DNA of 64,000 bases from Phorcus lineatus (taxonomy: Eukaryota > Mollusca > Gastropoda > Trochida > Trochidae), in the NCBI GenBank assembly GCA_921293015.1, contig OV121084.1, positions 26,102,946 to 26,166,945 on the forward strand. Direction: 5' to 3'. Both the position numbers and the translations under genes were made by a program. The notes beneath the pieces are model-generated. The model saw nothing but the letters and a program-made list of their open reading frames with translations. It was not told the origin of the DNA and searched no databases. This document shows positions 1-9,745 of this stretch, in pieces (position 1 is the first letter of the stretch; every line of letters starts with the position of its first letter).

Positions 1-101
1 TGTGCCATGTTAGAGTGATTAGATTATTGTCAGGATTCAATTATCTCCAATACACTCCACATATCTGGCATGAACAATGAGAAGAACATGTCATTCGTAT
101 G

Positions 102-108
102 TATAAAT
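102..108 (+). promoter_or_regulatory. TATA box (TATAAAT), recurring in each unit
   Basis: TATAAAT lies 89 bp before the proposed start codon. An initiator-like CATTA with A at 133 is 31 bp downstream, the canonical distance. The predicted leader 133-190 contains no ATG. The upstream in-frame ATG at 107 is inside this TATA box and so would not be in the mRNA. The same arrangement recurs at every 1,365-bp step (for example 1467-1473). A weaker alternative is that CTTTCTCCAG ending at 154 is a 3' splice site of a longer transcript. Confidence 0.6.
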
Positions 109-190
109 GCAGAGACGATTTCGATGGAGGACATTATCTACCCTAGCTTTCTCCAGCAAACCTGTATTTAGAGATTCGTGCCGATTCAAC

Positions 191-496
191 ATGGAAAAAG
201 TTCAAATGTACGCAGAATTGACTCAGACAGAAACACGTTTCAAACGGGCCTGTGAACAAGTAGTTCTCCTGAATGACAAGCTTGAAGGTCTCCAACGCCG
301 ATATGACAAAGCAAGACAAGAGAATCATCGTTCATTTCGCTACAACCTCCGCCTGAAGATGGCATCTGTTGAAGGCGTACGCAATGCTTACTATGAATAC
401 GCTTGTGAAAAGGCAGAGAGGATTGCCGAGTTGAGGTACTATGTATCTGAAGAAGCCCAGTCCGACTCCGAAGGTGAAGACAGCATGGTGTACTAA
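191..496 (+). CDS. Copy 1: unknown 101-aa coiled-coil protein with acidic tail
   Basis: I do not recognise the family. The ATG at 191 is chosen because it has A at -3 and G at +4, follows an ATG-free leader, and because the in-frame ATG at 107 lies inside the TATA box. Residues 10-41 show an a/d heptad pattern (L10, T13, F17, A20, V24, L27, L31, L34, Y38, A41), so a coiled coil is likely. A second probable helix spans about 56-85 and is rich in Tyr. The tail (86-101) is acidic, with CK2-type sites at S91 and S93. Net charge is near neutral (17 K/R against 19 D/E), unlike core histones or H1. Two Cys (C21, C72) sit in similar ACE[Q/K] contexts, one per helix. There is no signal peptide, membrane segment or zinc motif. 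The gene is apparently intronless and ends with a histone-like stem-loop. Inference: a nuclear, possibly chromatin-related, cell-cycle-regulated protein; function unknown. Confidence 0.65.
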   Translation: MEKVQMYAELTQTETRFKRACEQVVLLNDKLEGLQRRYDKARQENHRSFRYNLRLKMASVEGVRNAYYEYACEKAERIAELRYYVSEEAQSDSEGEDSMVY

Positions 497-526
497 GACA
501 ACCATGCAGTCTTACCATTTTACAAC

Positions 527-542
527 AGCCCTTGTCAGGGCT
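527..542 (+). terminator. Histone-type 3' end stem-loop, recurring in each unit
   Basis: AGCCCT-TGTC-AGGGCT forms a perfect 6-bp stem with a 4-nt loop, starting 30 nt after the stop codon. The metazoan histone mRNA stem-loop is a 6-bp stem with a UYUN loop. Here the second G-C pair and loop U1 and U3, which matter for SLBP binding, are kept. The outer pair is A-U instead of G-C and loop position 2 is G. The flanks (ACAAC before, AAACA after) also resemble histone flanks, so cleavage would be predicted near 547. It recurs in every copy, including truncated copy 11 (15402-15417). Copies 26 and 40 have CT changed to TT at the end of the stem, leaving a G-U wobble pair. Confidence 0.7.
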
Positions 543-552
543 AAACAAATAT

Positions 553-561
553 CAAAAAAGA
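553..561 (+). promoter_or_regulatory. Histone downstream element-like CAAAAAAGA
   Basis: CAAAAAAGA begins 11 nt after the stem-loop and matches the sea-urchin histone downstream element CAAGAAAGA at 8 of 9 positions. In histone pre-mRNAs this element pairs with U7 snRNA. It recurs in every unit. Copies 32 and 36 carry A to T inside it (44097 and 49557). Confidence 0.6.
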
Positions 562-608
562 TTTCTGTTATACAATGCACAATCCCAAACCCTCCGTCTT
601 TGTATGTT

Positions 609-614
609 AATAAA
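609..614 (+). terminator. AATAAA polyadenylation signal, alternative 3' end
   Basis: AATAAA lies 113 nt after the stop codon and downstream of the stem-loop, in every unit. Several animal histone genes carry both signal types, so this could give a polyadenylated alternative transcript. It could also be the only functional signal if the stem-loop is not used. Confidence 0.45.
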
Positions 615-895
615 CTAAAACGCCTACAATTTTGCGTATCTAAACTGGCACAAACAATTGCCCCACAAATATAAACATGCAGAATAGCATACGTGCACAC
701 ACATGGAAACGCACACAAGACAACCCCATGTGCACATCGAAATAGGCATGACATTTGCAAAGCTGCAATGGTCCGGCACATCTGCTTCTCTCGAAACGAT
801 TCTCAATATTACCTAGAACGGAAATCAGAGTTCAGAAAAATCATAAAGAAAACCTCTTGAATATCGAAACCGTTTCTGTAAAAAATCGGGTCACT

Positions 896-904
896 TTTGG
901 CGCC
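896..904 (+). promoter_or_regulatory. E2F-type site TTTGGCGCC, recurring in each unit
   Basis: TTTGGCGC fits the E2F consensus TTTSSCGC exactly. E2F sites drive G1/S transcription, which would agree with the histone-like 3' end. It lies 571 bp before the next TATA box, so it is either distal or belongs to another start site near the CpG-rich segment. Confidence 0.5.
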
Positions 905-938
905 GCTACAGTGATAGCATTGGAGGCTACCGTAGGTA

Positions 939-950
939 CGCGCATGCGTG
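939..950 (+). promoter_or_regulatory. NRF-1-like palindrome CGCGCATGCGTG
   Basis: Matches the NRF-1 consensus YGCGCATGCGCR at 11 of 12 positions and directly abuts the CRE pair. Present in each unit. Binding is inferred from sequence only. Confidence 0.4.
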
Positions 951-973
951 ACGTCGCTATGGTCACGACGTCA
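949..973. promoter_or_regulatory. Mirrored CRE/ATF pair TGACGTCG ... CGACGTCA
   Basis: TGACGTCG (949-956) and its exact reverse complement CGACGTCA (966-973) flank a 9-bp spacer. Each contains the CRE core TGACGT. The pair is present in every unit, with a spacer change (CTATGG to CTAAGG) in copies 28, 30, 31, 34 and 35. Confidence 0.5.
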
Positions 974-1005
974 TTTATCTGTTGATGTCACAGACGATGT
1001 AGCCA

Positions 1006-1031
1006 GTCTCCGGCGAAGCGCCGCCGGAGAC
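1006..1031. repeat. GC-rich hairpin with GCGAAGCG core, recurring in each unit
   Basis: Perfect 10-bp arms GTCTCCGGCG and CGCCGGAGAC around AAGCGC. The whole 26-bp element is conserved in all complete units. Its central GCGAAGCG octamer is also the centre of the unrelated foldback at 14550-14649. It could be a cruciform-prone promoter element, the relic of a small foldback element, or an RNA hairpin. Confidence 0.75.
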
Positions 1032-1271
1032 GGACGTATTTAGGGGAGAGGCCGCCCGCGCGGTTTTGGGCTTATTTGCCGAATTTCCTGACTTCAGATG
1101 ATTTAATTTACCGTTCGTCAATGCATTCCTTCTTGACGCAAATAATCACAATCACACATACAGTTTTACCACATTAATCTAAGTAAACGGATATTAAGCC
1201 GCTGTTCTAAAATGCAAGTTTTGTTAGTCTATATACTTGTGAAAACAGAACCATTTACAACCACATTTGTG

Positions 1272-1279
1272 CCAATCAG
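1272..1279 (+). promoter_or_regulatory. CCAAT box (CCAATCAG)
   Basis: Matches the NF-Y consensus; a second CAATCAG follows 11 bp later. It lies 188 bp before the TATA box of copy 2 and recurs in each unit. CCAAT boxes are common in histone promoters but usually closer to TATA. Confidence 0.45.
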
Positions 1280-1335
1280 TTTTCAATCAGTGTCAGTTAT
1301 CAAGTGTGTTACAATCTCCTATCACTCAGTTATCA

Positions 1336-1342
1336 AAACACA
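1336..1342 (+). promoter_or_regulatory. H1-box-like AAACACA
   Basis: AAACACA sits 125 bp upstream of the TATA box of copy 2. The same heptamer is the H1 box of histone H1 promoters, at a similar distance. It is short, so chance is a real alternative. Recurs in each unit. Confidence 0.3.
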
Positions 1343-1555
1343 GCCGTGGCGGTTCTGCTTATCACTGTGCCATGTTAGAGTGATTAGATTATTGTCAGGA
1401 TTCAATTATCTCCAATACACTCCACATATCTGGCATGAACAATGAGAAGAACATGTCATTCGTATGTATAAATGCAGAGACGATTTCGATGGAGGACATT
1501 ATCTACCCTAGCTTTCTCCAGCAAACCTGTATTTAGAGATTCGTGCCGATTCAAC

Positions 1556-1861
1556 ATGGAAAAAGTTCAAATGTACGCAGAATTGACTCAGACAGAAACA
1601 CGTTTCAAACGGGCCTGTGAACAAGTAGTTCTCCTGAATGACAAGCTTGAAGGTCTCCAACGCCGATATGACAAAGCAAGACAAGAGAATCATCGTTCAT
1701 TTCGCTACAACCTCCGCCTGAAGATGGCATCTGTTGAAGGCGTACGCAATGCTTACTATGAATACGCTTGTGAAAAGGCAGAGAGGATTGCCGAGTTGAG
1801 GTACTATGTATCTGAAGAAGCCCAGTCCGACTCCGAAGGTGAAGACAGCATGGTGTACTAA
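1556..1861 (+). CDS. Copy 2 of the 101-aa gene
   Basis: Protein identical to copy 1. Its spacer carries a private T to A change (CGTCATATATC instead of CGTCATTTATC, near 2340). Confidence 0.65.
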   Translation: MEKVQMYAELTQTETRFKRACEQVVLLNDKLEGLQRRYDKARQENHRSFRYNLRLKMASVEGVRNAYYEYACEKAERIAELRYYVSEEAQSDSEGEDSMVY

Positions 1862-2920
1862 GACAACCATGCAGTCTAACCATTTTACAACAGCCCTTGT
1901 CAGGGCTAAACAAATATCAAAAAAGATTTCTGTTATACAATGCACAATCCCAAACCCTCCGTCTTTGTATGTTAATAAACTAAAACGCCTACAATTTTGC
2001 GTATCTAAACTGGCACAAACAATTGCCCCACAAATATAAACATGCAGAATAGCATACGTGCACACACATGGAAACGCACACAAGACAACCCCATGTGCAC
2101 ATCGAAATAGGCATGACATTTGCAAAGCTGCAATGGTCCGGCACATCTGCTTCTCTCGAAACGATTCTCAATATTACCTAGAACGGAAATCAGAGTTCAG
2201 AAAAATCATAAAGAAAACCTCTTGAATATCGAAACCGTTTCTGTAAAAAATCGGGTCACTTTTGGCGCCGCTACAGTGATAGCATTGGAGGCTACCGTAG
2301 GTACGCGCATGCGTGACGTCGCTATGGTCACGACGTCATATATCTGTTGATGTCACAGACGATGTAGCCAGTCTCCGGCGAAGCGCCGCCGGAGACGGAC
2401 GTATTTAGGGGAGAGGCCGCCCGCGCGGTTTTGGGCTTATTTGCCGAATTTCCTGACTTCAGATGATTTAATTTACCGTTCGTCAATGCATTCCTTCTTG
2501 ACGCAAATAATCACAATCACACATACAGTTTTACCACATTAATCTAAGTAAACGGATATTAAGCCGCTGTTCTAAAATGCAAGTTTTGTTAGTCTATATA
2601 CTTGTGAAAACAGAACCATTTACAACCACATTTGTGCCAATCAGTTTTCAATCAGTGTCAGTTATCAAGTGTGTTACAATCTCCTATCACTCAGTTATCA
2701 AAACACAGCCGTGGCGGTTCTGCTTATCACTGTGCCATGTTAGAGTGATTAGATTATTGTCAGGATTCAATTATCTCCAATACACTCCACATATCTGGCA
2801 TGAACAATGAGAAGAACATGTCATTCGTATGTATAAATGCAGAGACGATTTCGATGGAGGACATTATCTACCCTAGCTTTCTCCAGCAAACCTGTATTTA
2901 GAGATTCGTGCCGATTCAAC

Positions 2921-3226
2921 ATGGAAAAAGTTCAAATGTACGCAGAATTGACTCAGACAGAAACACGTTTCAAACGGGCCTGTGAACAAGTAGTTCTCCT
3001 GAATGACAAGCTTGAAGGTCTCCAACGCCGATATGACAAAGCAAGACAAGAGAATCATCGTTCATTTCGCTACAACCTCCGCCTGAAGATGGCATCTGTT
3101 GAAGGCGTACGCAATGCTTACTATGAATACGCTTGTGAAAAGGCAGAGAGGATTGCCGAGTTGAGGTACTATGTATCTGAAGAAGCCCAGTCCGACTCCG
3201 AAGGTGAAGACAGCATGGTGTACTAA
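2921..3226 (+). CDS. Copy 3 of the 101-aa gene
   Basis: Protein identical to copy 1; 3' stem-loop intact. Confidence 0.65.
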   Translation: MEKVQMYAELTQTETRFKRACEQVVLLNDKLEGLQRRYDKARQENHRSFRYNLRLKMASVEGVRNAYYEYACEKAERIAELRYYVSEEAQSDSEGEDSMVY

Positions 3227-4285
3227 GACAACCATGCAGTCTAACCATTTTACAACAGCCCTTGTCAGGGCTAAACAAATATCAAAAAAGATTTCTGTTA
3301 TACAATGCACAATCCCAAACCCTCCGTCTTTGTATGTTAATAAACTAAAACGCCTACAATTTTGCGTATCTAAACTGGCACAAACAATTGCCCCACAAAT
3401 ATAAACATGCAGAATAGCATACGTGCACACACATGGAAACGCACACAAGACAACCCCATGTGCACATCGAAATAGGCATGACATTTGCAAAGCTGCAATG
3501 GTCCGGCACATCTGCTTCTCTCGAAACGATTCTCAATATTACCTAGAACGGAAATCAGAGTTCAGAAAAATCATAAAGAAAACCTCTTGAATATCGAAAC
3601 CGTTTCTGTAAAAAATCGGGTCACTTTTGGCGCCGCTACAGTGATAGCATTGGAGGCTACCGTAGGTACGCGCATGCGTGACGTCGCTATGGTCACGACG
3701 TCATTTATCTGTTGATGTCACAGACGATGTAGCCAGTCTCCGGCGAAGCGCCGCCGGAGACGGACGTATTTAGGGGAGAGGCCGCCCGCGCGGTTTTGGG
3801 CTTATTTGCCGAATTTCCTGACTTCAGATGATTTAATTTACCGTTCGTCAATGCATTCCTTCTTGACGCAAATAATCACAATCACACATACAGTTTTACC
3901 ACATTAATCTAAGTAAACGGATATTAAGCCGCTGTTCTAAAATGCAAGTTTTGTTAGTCTATATACTTGTGAAAACAGAACCATTTACAACCACATTTGT
4001 GCCAATCAGTTTTCAATCAGTGTCAGTTATCAAGTGTGTTACAATCTCCTATCACTCAGTTATCAAAACACAGCCGTGGCGGTTCTGCTTATCACTGTGC
4101 CATGTTAGAGTGATTAGATTATTGTCAGGATTCAATTATCTCCAATACACTCCACATATCTGGCATGAACAATGAGAAGAACATGTCATTCGTATGTATA
4201 AATGCAGAGACGATTTCGATGGAGGACATTATCTACCCTAGCTTTCTCCAGCAAACCTGTATTTAGAGATTCGTGCCGATTCAAC

Positions 4286-4591
4286 ATGGAAAAAGTTCAA
4301 ATGTACGCAGAATTGACTCAGACAGAAACACGTTTCAAACGGGCCTGTGAACAAGTAGTTCTCCTGAATGACAAGCTTGAAGGTCTCCAACGCCGATATG
4401 ACAAAGCAAGACAAGAGAATCATCGTTCATTTCGCTACAACCTCCGCCTGAAGATGGCATCTGTTGAAGGCGTACGCAATGCTTACTATGAATACGCTTG
4501 TGAAAAGGCAGAGAGGATTGCCGAGTTGAGGTACTATGTATCTGAAGAAGCCCAGTCCGACTCCGAAGGTGAAGACAGCATGGTGTACTAA
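4286..4591 (+). CDS. Copy 4 of the 101-aa gene
   Basis: Protein identical to copy 1; 3' stem-loop intact. Confidence 0.65.
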   Translation: MEKVQMYAELTQTETRFKRACEQVVLLNDKLEGLQRRYDKARQENHRSFRYNLRLKMASVEGVRNAYYEYACEKAERIAELRYYVSEEAQSDSEGEDSMVY

Positions 4592-5650
4592 GACAACCAT
4601 GCAGTCTAACCATTTTACAACAGCCCTTGTCAGGGCTAAACAAATATCAAAAAAGATTTCTGTTATACAATGCACAATCCCAAACCCTCCGTCTTTGTAT
4701 GTTAATAAACTAAAACGCCTACAATTTTGCGTATCTAAACTGGCACAAACAATTGCCCCACAAATATAAACATGCAGAATAGCATACGTGCACACACATG
4801 GAAACGCACACAAGACAACCCCATGTGCACATCGAAATAGGCATGACATTTGCAAAGCTGCAATGGTCCGGCACATCTGCTTCTCTCGAAACGATTCTCA
4901 ATATTACCTAGAACGGAAATCAGAGTTCAGAAAAATCATAAAGAAAACCTCTTGAATATCGAAACCGTTTCTGTAAAAAATCGGGTCACTTTTGGCGCCG
5001 CTACAGTGATAGCATTGGAGGCTACCGTAGGTACGCGCATGCGTGACGTCGCTATGGTCACGACGTCATTTATCTGTTGATGTCACAGACGATGTAGCCA
5101 GTCTCCGGCGAAGCGCCGCCGGAGACGGACGTATTTAGGGGAGAGGCCGCCCGCGCGGTTTTGGGCTTATTTGCCGAATTTCCTGACTTCAGATGATTTA
5201 ATTTACCGTTCGTCAATGCATTCCTTCTTGACGCAAATAATCACAATCACACATACAGTTTTACCACATTAATCTAAGTAAACGGATATTAAGCCGCTGT
5301 TCTAAAATGCAAGTTTTGTTAGTCTATATACTTGTGAAAACAGAACCATTTACAACCACATTTGTGCCAATCAGTTTTCAATCAGTGTCAGTTATCAAGT
5401 GTGTTACAATCTCCTATCACTCAGTTATCAAAACACAGCCGTGGCGGTTCTGCTTATCACTGTGCCATGTTAGAGTGATTAGATTATTGTCAGGATTCAA
5501 TTATCTCCAATACACTCCACATATCTGGCATGAACAATGAGAAGAACATGTCATTCGTATGTATAAATGCAGAGACGATTTCGATGGAGGACATTATCTA
5601 CCCTAGCTTTCTCCAGCAAACCTGTATTTAGAGATTCGTGCCGATTCAAC

Positions 5651-5956
5651 ATGGAAAAAGTTCAAATGTACGCAGAATTGACTCAGACAGAAACACGTTT
5701 CAAACGGGCCTGTGAACAAGTAGTTCTCCTGAATGACAAGCTTGAAGGTCTCCAACGCCGATATGACAAAGCAAGACAAGAGAATCATCGTTCATTTCGC
5801 TACAACCTCCGCCTGAAGATGGCATCTGTTGAAGGCGTACGCAATGCTTACTATGAATACGCTTGTGAAAAGGCAGAGAGGATTGCCGAGTTGAGGTACT
5901 ATGTATCTGAAGGAGCCCAGTCCGACTCCGAAGGTGAAGACAGCATGGTGTACTAA
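5651..5956 (+). CDS. Copy 5 of the 101-aa gene (E88G)
   Basis: One missense change, GAA to GGA at 5912-5914 (E88G), removes an acidic residue at the start of the tail. Not seen in any other copy. Confidence 0.65.
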   Translation: MEKVQMYAELTQTETRFKRACEQVVLLNDKLEGLQRRYDKARQENHRSFRYNLRLKMASVEGVRNAYYEYACEKAERIAELRYYVSEGAQSDSEGEDSMVY

Positions 5957-7015
5957 GACAACCATGCAGTCTAACCATTTTACAACAGCCCTTGTCAGGG
6001 CTAAACAAATATCAAAAAAGATTTCTGTTATACAATGCACAATCCCAAACCCTCCGTCTTTGTATGTTAATAAACTAAAACGCCTACAATTTTGCGTATC
6101 TAAACTGGCACAAACAATTGCCCCACAAATATAAACATGCAGAATAGCATACGTGCACACACATGGAAACGCACACAAGACAACCCCATGTGCACATCGA
6201 AATAGGCATGACATTTGCAAAGCTGCAATGGTCCGGCACATCTGCTTCTCTCGAAACGATTCTCAATATTACCTAGAACGGAAATCAGAGTTCAGAAAAA
6301 TCATAAAGAAAACCTCTTGAATATCGAAACCGTTTCTGTAAAAAATCGGGTCACTTTTGGCGCCGCTACAGTGATAGCATTGGAGGCTACCGTAGGTACG
6401 CGCATGCGTGACGTCGCTATGGTCACGACGTCATTTATCTGTTGATGTCACAGACGATGTAGCCAGTCTCCGGCGAAGCGCCGCCGGAGACGGACGTATT
6501 TAGGGGAGAGGCCGCCCGCGCGGTTTTGGGCTTATTTGCCGAATTTCCTGACTTCAGATGATTTAATTTACCGTTCGTCAATGCATTCCTTCTTGACGCA
6601 AATAATCACAATCACACATACAGTTTTACCACATTAATCTAAGTAAACGGATATTAAGCCGCTGTTCTAAAATGCAAGTTTTGTTAGTCTATATACTTGT
6701 GAAAACAGAACCATTTACAACCACATTTGTGCCAATCAGTTTTCAATCAGTGTCAGTTATCAAGTGTGTTACAATCTCCTATCACTCAGTTATCAAAACA
6801 CAGCCGTGGCGGTTCTGCTTATCACTGTGCCATGTTAGAGTGATTAGATTATTGTCAGGATTCAATTATCTCCAATACACTCCACATATCTGGCATGAAC
6901 AATGAGAAGAACATGTCATTCGTATGTATAAATGCAGAGACGATTTCGATGGAGGACATTATCTACCCTAGCTTTCTCCAGCAAACCTGTATTTAGAGAT
7001 TCGTGCCGATTCAAC

Positions 7016-7321
7016 ATGGAAAAAGTTCAAATGTACGCAGAATTGACTCAGACAGAAACACGTTTCAAACGGGCCTGTGAACAAGTAGTTCTCCTGAATG
7101 ACAAGCTTGAAGGTCTCCAACGCCGATATGACAAAGCAAGACAAGAGAATCATCGTTCATTTCGCTACAACCTCCGCCTGAAGATGGCATCTGTTGAAGG
7201 CGTACGCAATGCTTACTATGAATACGCTTGTGAAAAGGCAGAGAGGATTGCCGAGTTGAGGTACTATGTATCTGAAGAAGCCCAGTCCGACTCCGAAGGT
7301 GAAGACAGCATGGTGTACTAA
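7016..7321 (+). CDS. Copy 6 of the 101-aa gene
   Basis: Protein identical to copy 1; 3' stem-loop intact. Confidence 0.65.
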   Translation: MEKVQMYAELTQTETRFKRACEQVVLLNDKLEGLQRRYDKARQENHRSFRYNLRLKMASVEGVRNAYYEYACEKAERIAELRYYVSEEAQSDSEGEDSMVY

Positions 7322-8380
7322 GACAACCATGCAGTCTAACCATTTTACAACAGCCCTTGTCAGGGCTAAACAAATATCAAAAAAGATTTCTGTTATACAA
7401 TGCACAATCCCAAACCCTCCGTCTTTGTATGTTAATAAACTAAAACGCCTACAATTTTGCGTATCTAAACTGGCACAAACAATTGCCCCACAAATATAAA
7501 CATGCAGAATAGCATACGTGCACACACATGGAAACGCACACAAGACAACCCCATGTGCACATCGAAATAGGCATGACATTTGCAAAGCTGCAATGGTCCG
7601 GCACATCTGCTTCTCTCGAAACGATTCTCAATATTACCTAGAACGGAAATCAGAGTTCAGAAAAATCATAAAGAAAACCTCTTGAATATCGAAACCGTTT
7701 CTGTAAAAAATCGGGTCACTTTTGGCGCCGCTACAGTGATAGCATTGGAGGCTACCGTAGGTACGCGCATGCGTGACGTCGCTATGGTCACGACGTCATT
7801 TATCTGTTGATGTCACAGACGATGTAGCCAGTCTCCGGCGAAGCGCCGCCGGAGACGGACGTATTTAGGGGAGAGGCCGCCCGCGCGGTTTTGGGCTTAT
7901 TTGCCGAATTTCCTGACTTCAGATGATTTAATTTACCGTTCGTCAATGCATTCCTTCTTGACGCAAATAATCACAATCACACATACAGTTTTACCACATT
8001 AATCTAAGTAAACGGATATTAAGCCGCTGTTCTAAAATGCAAGTTTTGTTAGTCTATATACTTGTGAAAACAGAACCATTTACAACCACATTTGTGCCAA
8101 TCAGTTTTCAATCAGTGTCAGTTATCAAGTGTGTTACAATCTCCTATCACTCAGTTATCAAAACACAGCCGTGGCGGTTCTGCTTATCACTGTGCCATGT
8201 TAGAGTGATTAGATTATTGTCAGGATTCAATTATCTCCAATACACTCCACATATCTGGCATGAACAATGAGAAGAACATGTCATTCGTATGTATAAATGC
8301 AGAGACGATTTCGATGGAGGACATTATCTACCCTAGCTTTCTCCAGCAAACCTGTATTTAGAGATTCGTGCCGATTCAAC

Positions 8381-8686
8381 ATGGAAAAAGTTCAAATGTA
8401 CGCAGAATTGACTCAGACAGAAACACGTTTCAAACGGGCCTGTGAACAAGTAGTTCTCCTGAATGACAAGCTTGAAGGTCTCCAACGCCGATATGACAAA
8501 GCAAGACAAGAGAATCATCGTTCATTTCGCTACAACCTCCGCCTGAAGATGGCATCTGTTGAAGGCGTACGCAATGCTTACTATGAATACGCTTGTGAAA
8601 AGGCAGAGAGGATTGCCGAGTTGAGGTACTATGTATCTGAAGAAGCCCAGTCCGACTCCGAAGGTGAAGACAGCATGGTGTACTAA
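8381..8686 (+). CDS. Copy 7 of the 101-aa gene
   Basis: Protein identical to copy 1. Its downstream spacer has a private A to C change near 9358 (TTTTCCCAC for TTTTACCAC). Confidence 0.65.
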   Translation: MEKVQMYAELTQTETRFKRACEQVVLLNDKLEGLQRRYDKARQENHRSFRYNLRLKMASVEGVRNAYYEYACEKAERIAELRYYVSEEAQSDSEGEDSMVY

Positions 8687-9745
8687 GACAACCATGCAGT
8701 CTAACCATTTTACAACAGCCCTTGTCAGGGCTAAACAAATATCAAAAAAGATTTCTGTTATACAATGCACAATCCCAAACCCTCCGTCTTTGTATGTTAA
8801 TAAACTAAAACGCCTACAATTTTGCGTATCTAAACTGGCACAAACAATTGCCCCACAAATATAAACATGCAGAATAGCATACGTGCACACACATGGAAAC
8901 GCACACAAGACAACCCCATGTGCACATCGAAATAGGCATGACATTTGCAAAGCTGCAATGGTCCGGCACATCTGCTTCTCTCGAAACGATTCTCAATATT
9001 ACCTAGAACGGAAATCAGAGTTCAGAAAAATCATAAAGAAAACCTCTTGAATATCGAAACCGTTTCTGTAAAAAATCGGGTCACTTTTGGCGCCGCTACA
9101 GTGATAGCATTGGAGGCTACCGTAGGTACGCGCATGCGTGACGTCGCTATGGTCACGACGTCATTTATCTGTTGATGTCACAGACGATGTAGCCAGTCTC
9201 CGGCGAAGCGCCGCCGGAGACGGACGTATTTAGGGGAGAGGCCGCCCGCGCGGTTTTGGGCTTATTTGCCGAATTTCCTGACTTCAGATGATTTAATTTA
9301 CCGTTCGTCAATGCATTCCTTCTTGACGCAAATAATCACAATCACACATACAGTTTTCCCACATTAATCTAAGTAAACGGATATTAAGCCGCTGTTCTAA
9401 AATGCAAGTTTTGTTAGTCTATATACTTGTGAAAACAGAACCATTTACAACCACATTTGTGCCAATCAGTTTTCAATCAGTGTCAGTTATCAAGTGTGTT
9501 ACAATCTCCTATCACTCAGTTATCAAAACACAGCCGTGGCGGTTCTGCTTATCACTGTGCCATGTTAGAGTGATTAGATTATTGTCAGGATTCAATTATC
9601 TCCAATACACTCCACATATCTGGCATGAACAATGAGAAGAACATGTCATTCGTATGTATAAATGCAGAGACGATTTCGATGGAGGACATTATCTACCCTA
9701 GCTTTCTCCAGCAAACCTGTATTTAGAGATTCGTGCCGATTCAAC

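Larger units (their letters stand above)
615..1466. other. Intergenic spacer (first full one); no additional gene recognised
   Basis: The spacer between copies 1 and 2, repeated in every unit. Its first 280 bp are AT-rich and hold only an imperfect inverted repeat built on GTGCAC/CATGTGCAC (about 691-737). The middle (895-1070) is CpG-rich and carries the E2F, NRF-1-like and CRE motifs and a GC hairpin. The last 400 bp are AT-rich and carry CCAAT and AAACACA motifs. Small open frames here (for example 1212-1445, 77 codons) overlap the promoter and show no protein-like features. I found no snRNA, 5S rRNA or tRNA. Confidence 0.7.

Noticed and set aside
145..154. 3' splice acceptor CTTTCTCCAG upstream of the start codon
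   Set aside because: A fair acceptor sequence, but I saw no convincing donor at a sensible distance, and the TATA/initiator arrangement explains the leader without an intron. Not excluded without RNA data.
527..542. Bacterial-style rho-independent terminator
   Set aside because: No U-tract follows the stem and the context is eukaryotic; the dimensions and flanks fit the histone mRNA element instead.
755..985. 76-codon spacer ORF
   Set aside because: Starts at TTG rather than ATG, runs through the E2F and CRE motifs, and is broken by a one-base insertion in copy 9.
1212..1445. 77-codon plus-strand ORF starting at AAAATGCAAG in each spacer
   Set aside because: It spans the CCAAT and AAACACA motifs, ends just before the TATA box and has no recognisable features. 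Variants in it (H/R, Q/R) are free to change the protein.
1605..1913. 102-codon minus-strand ORF recurring in each unit
   Set aside because: Shadow of the sense coding frame; stop-free by chance and repeated with the array.
1697..2146. 149-codon minus-strand ORF recurring in most units
   Set aside because: Longer than the sense gene, but it is antisense to the gene's 3' half and 3' end and is Cys/aromatic-rich. It has no promoter or 3' signal on that strand and is broken by a single stem-loop variant in copies 26 and 40. Its recurrence only reflects the repeat.
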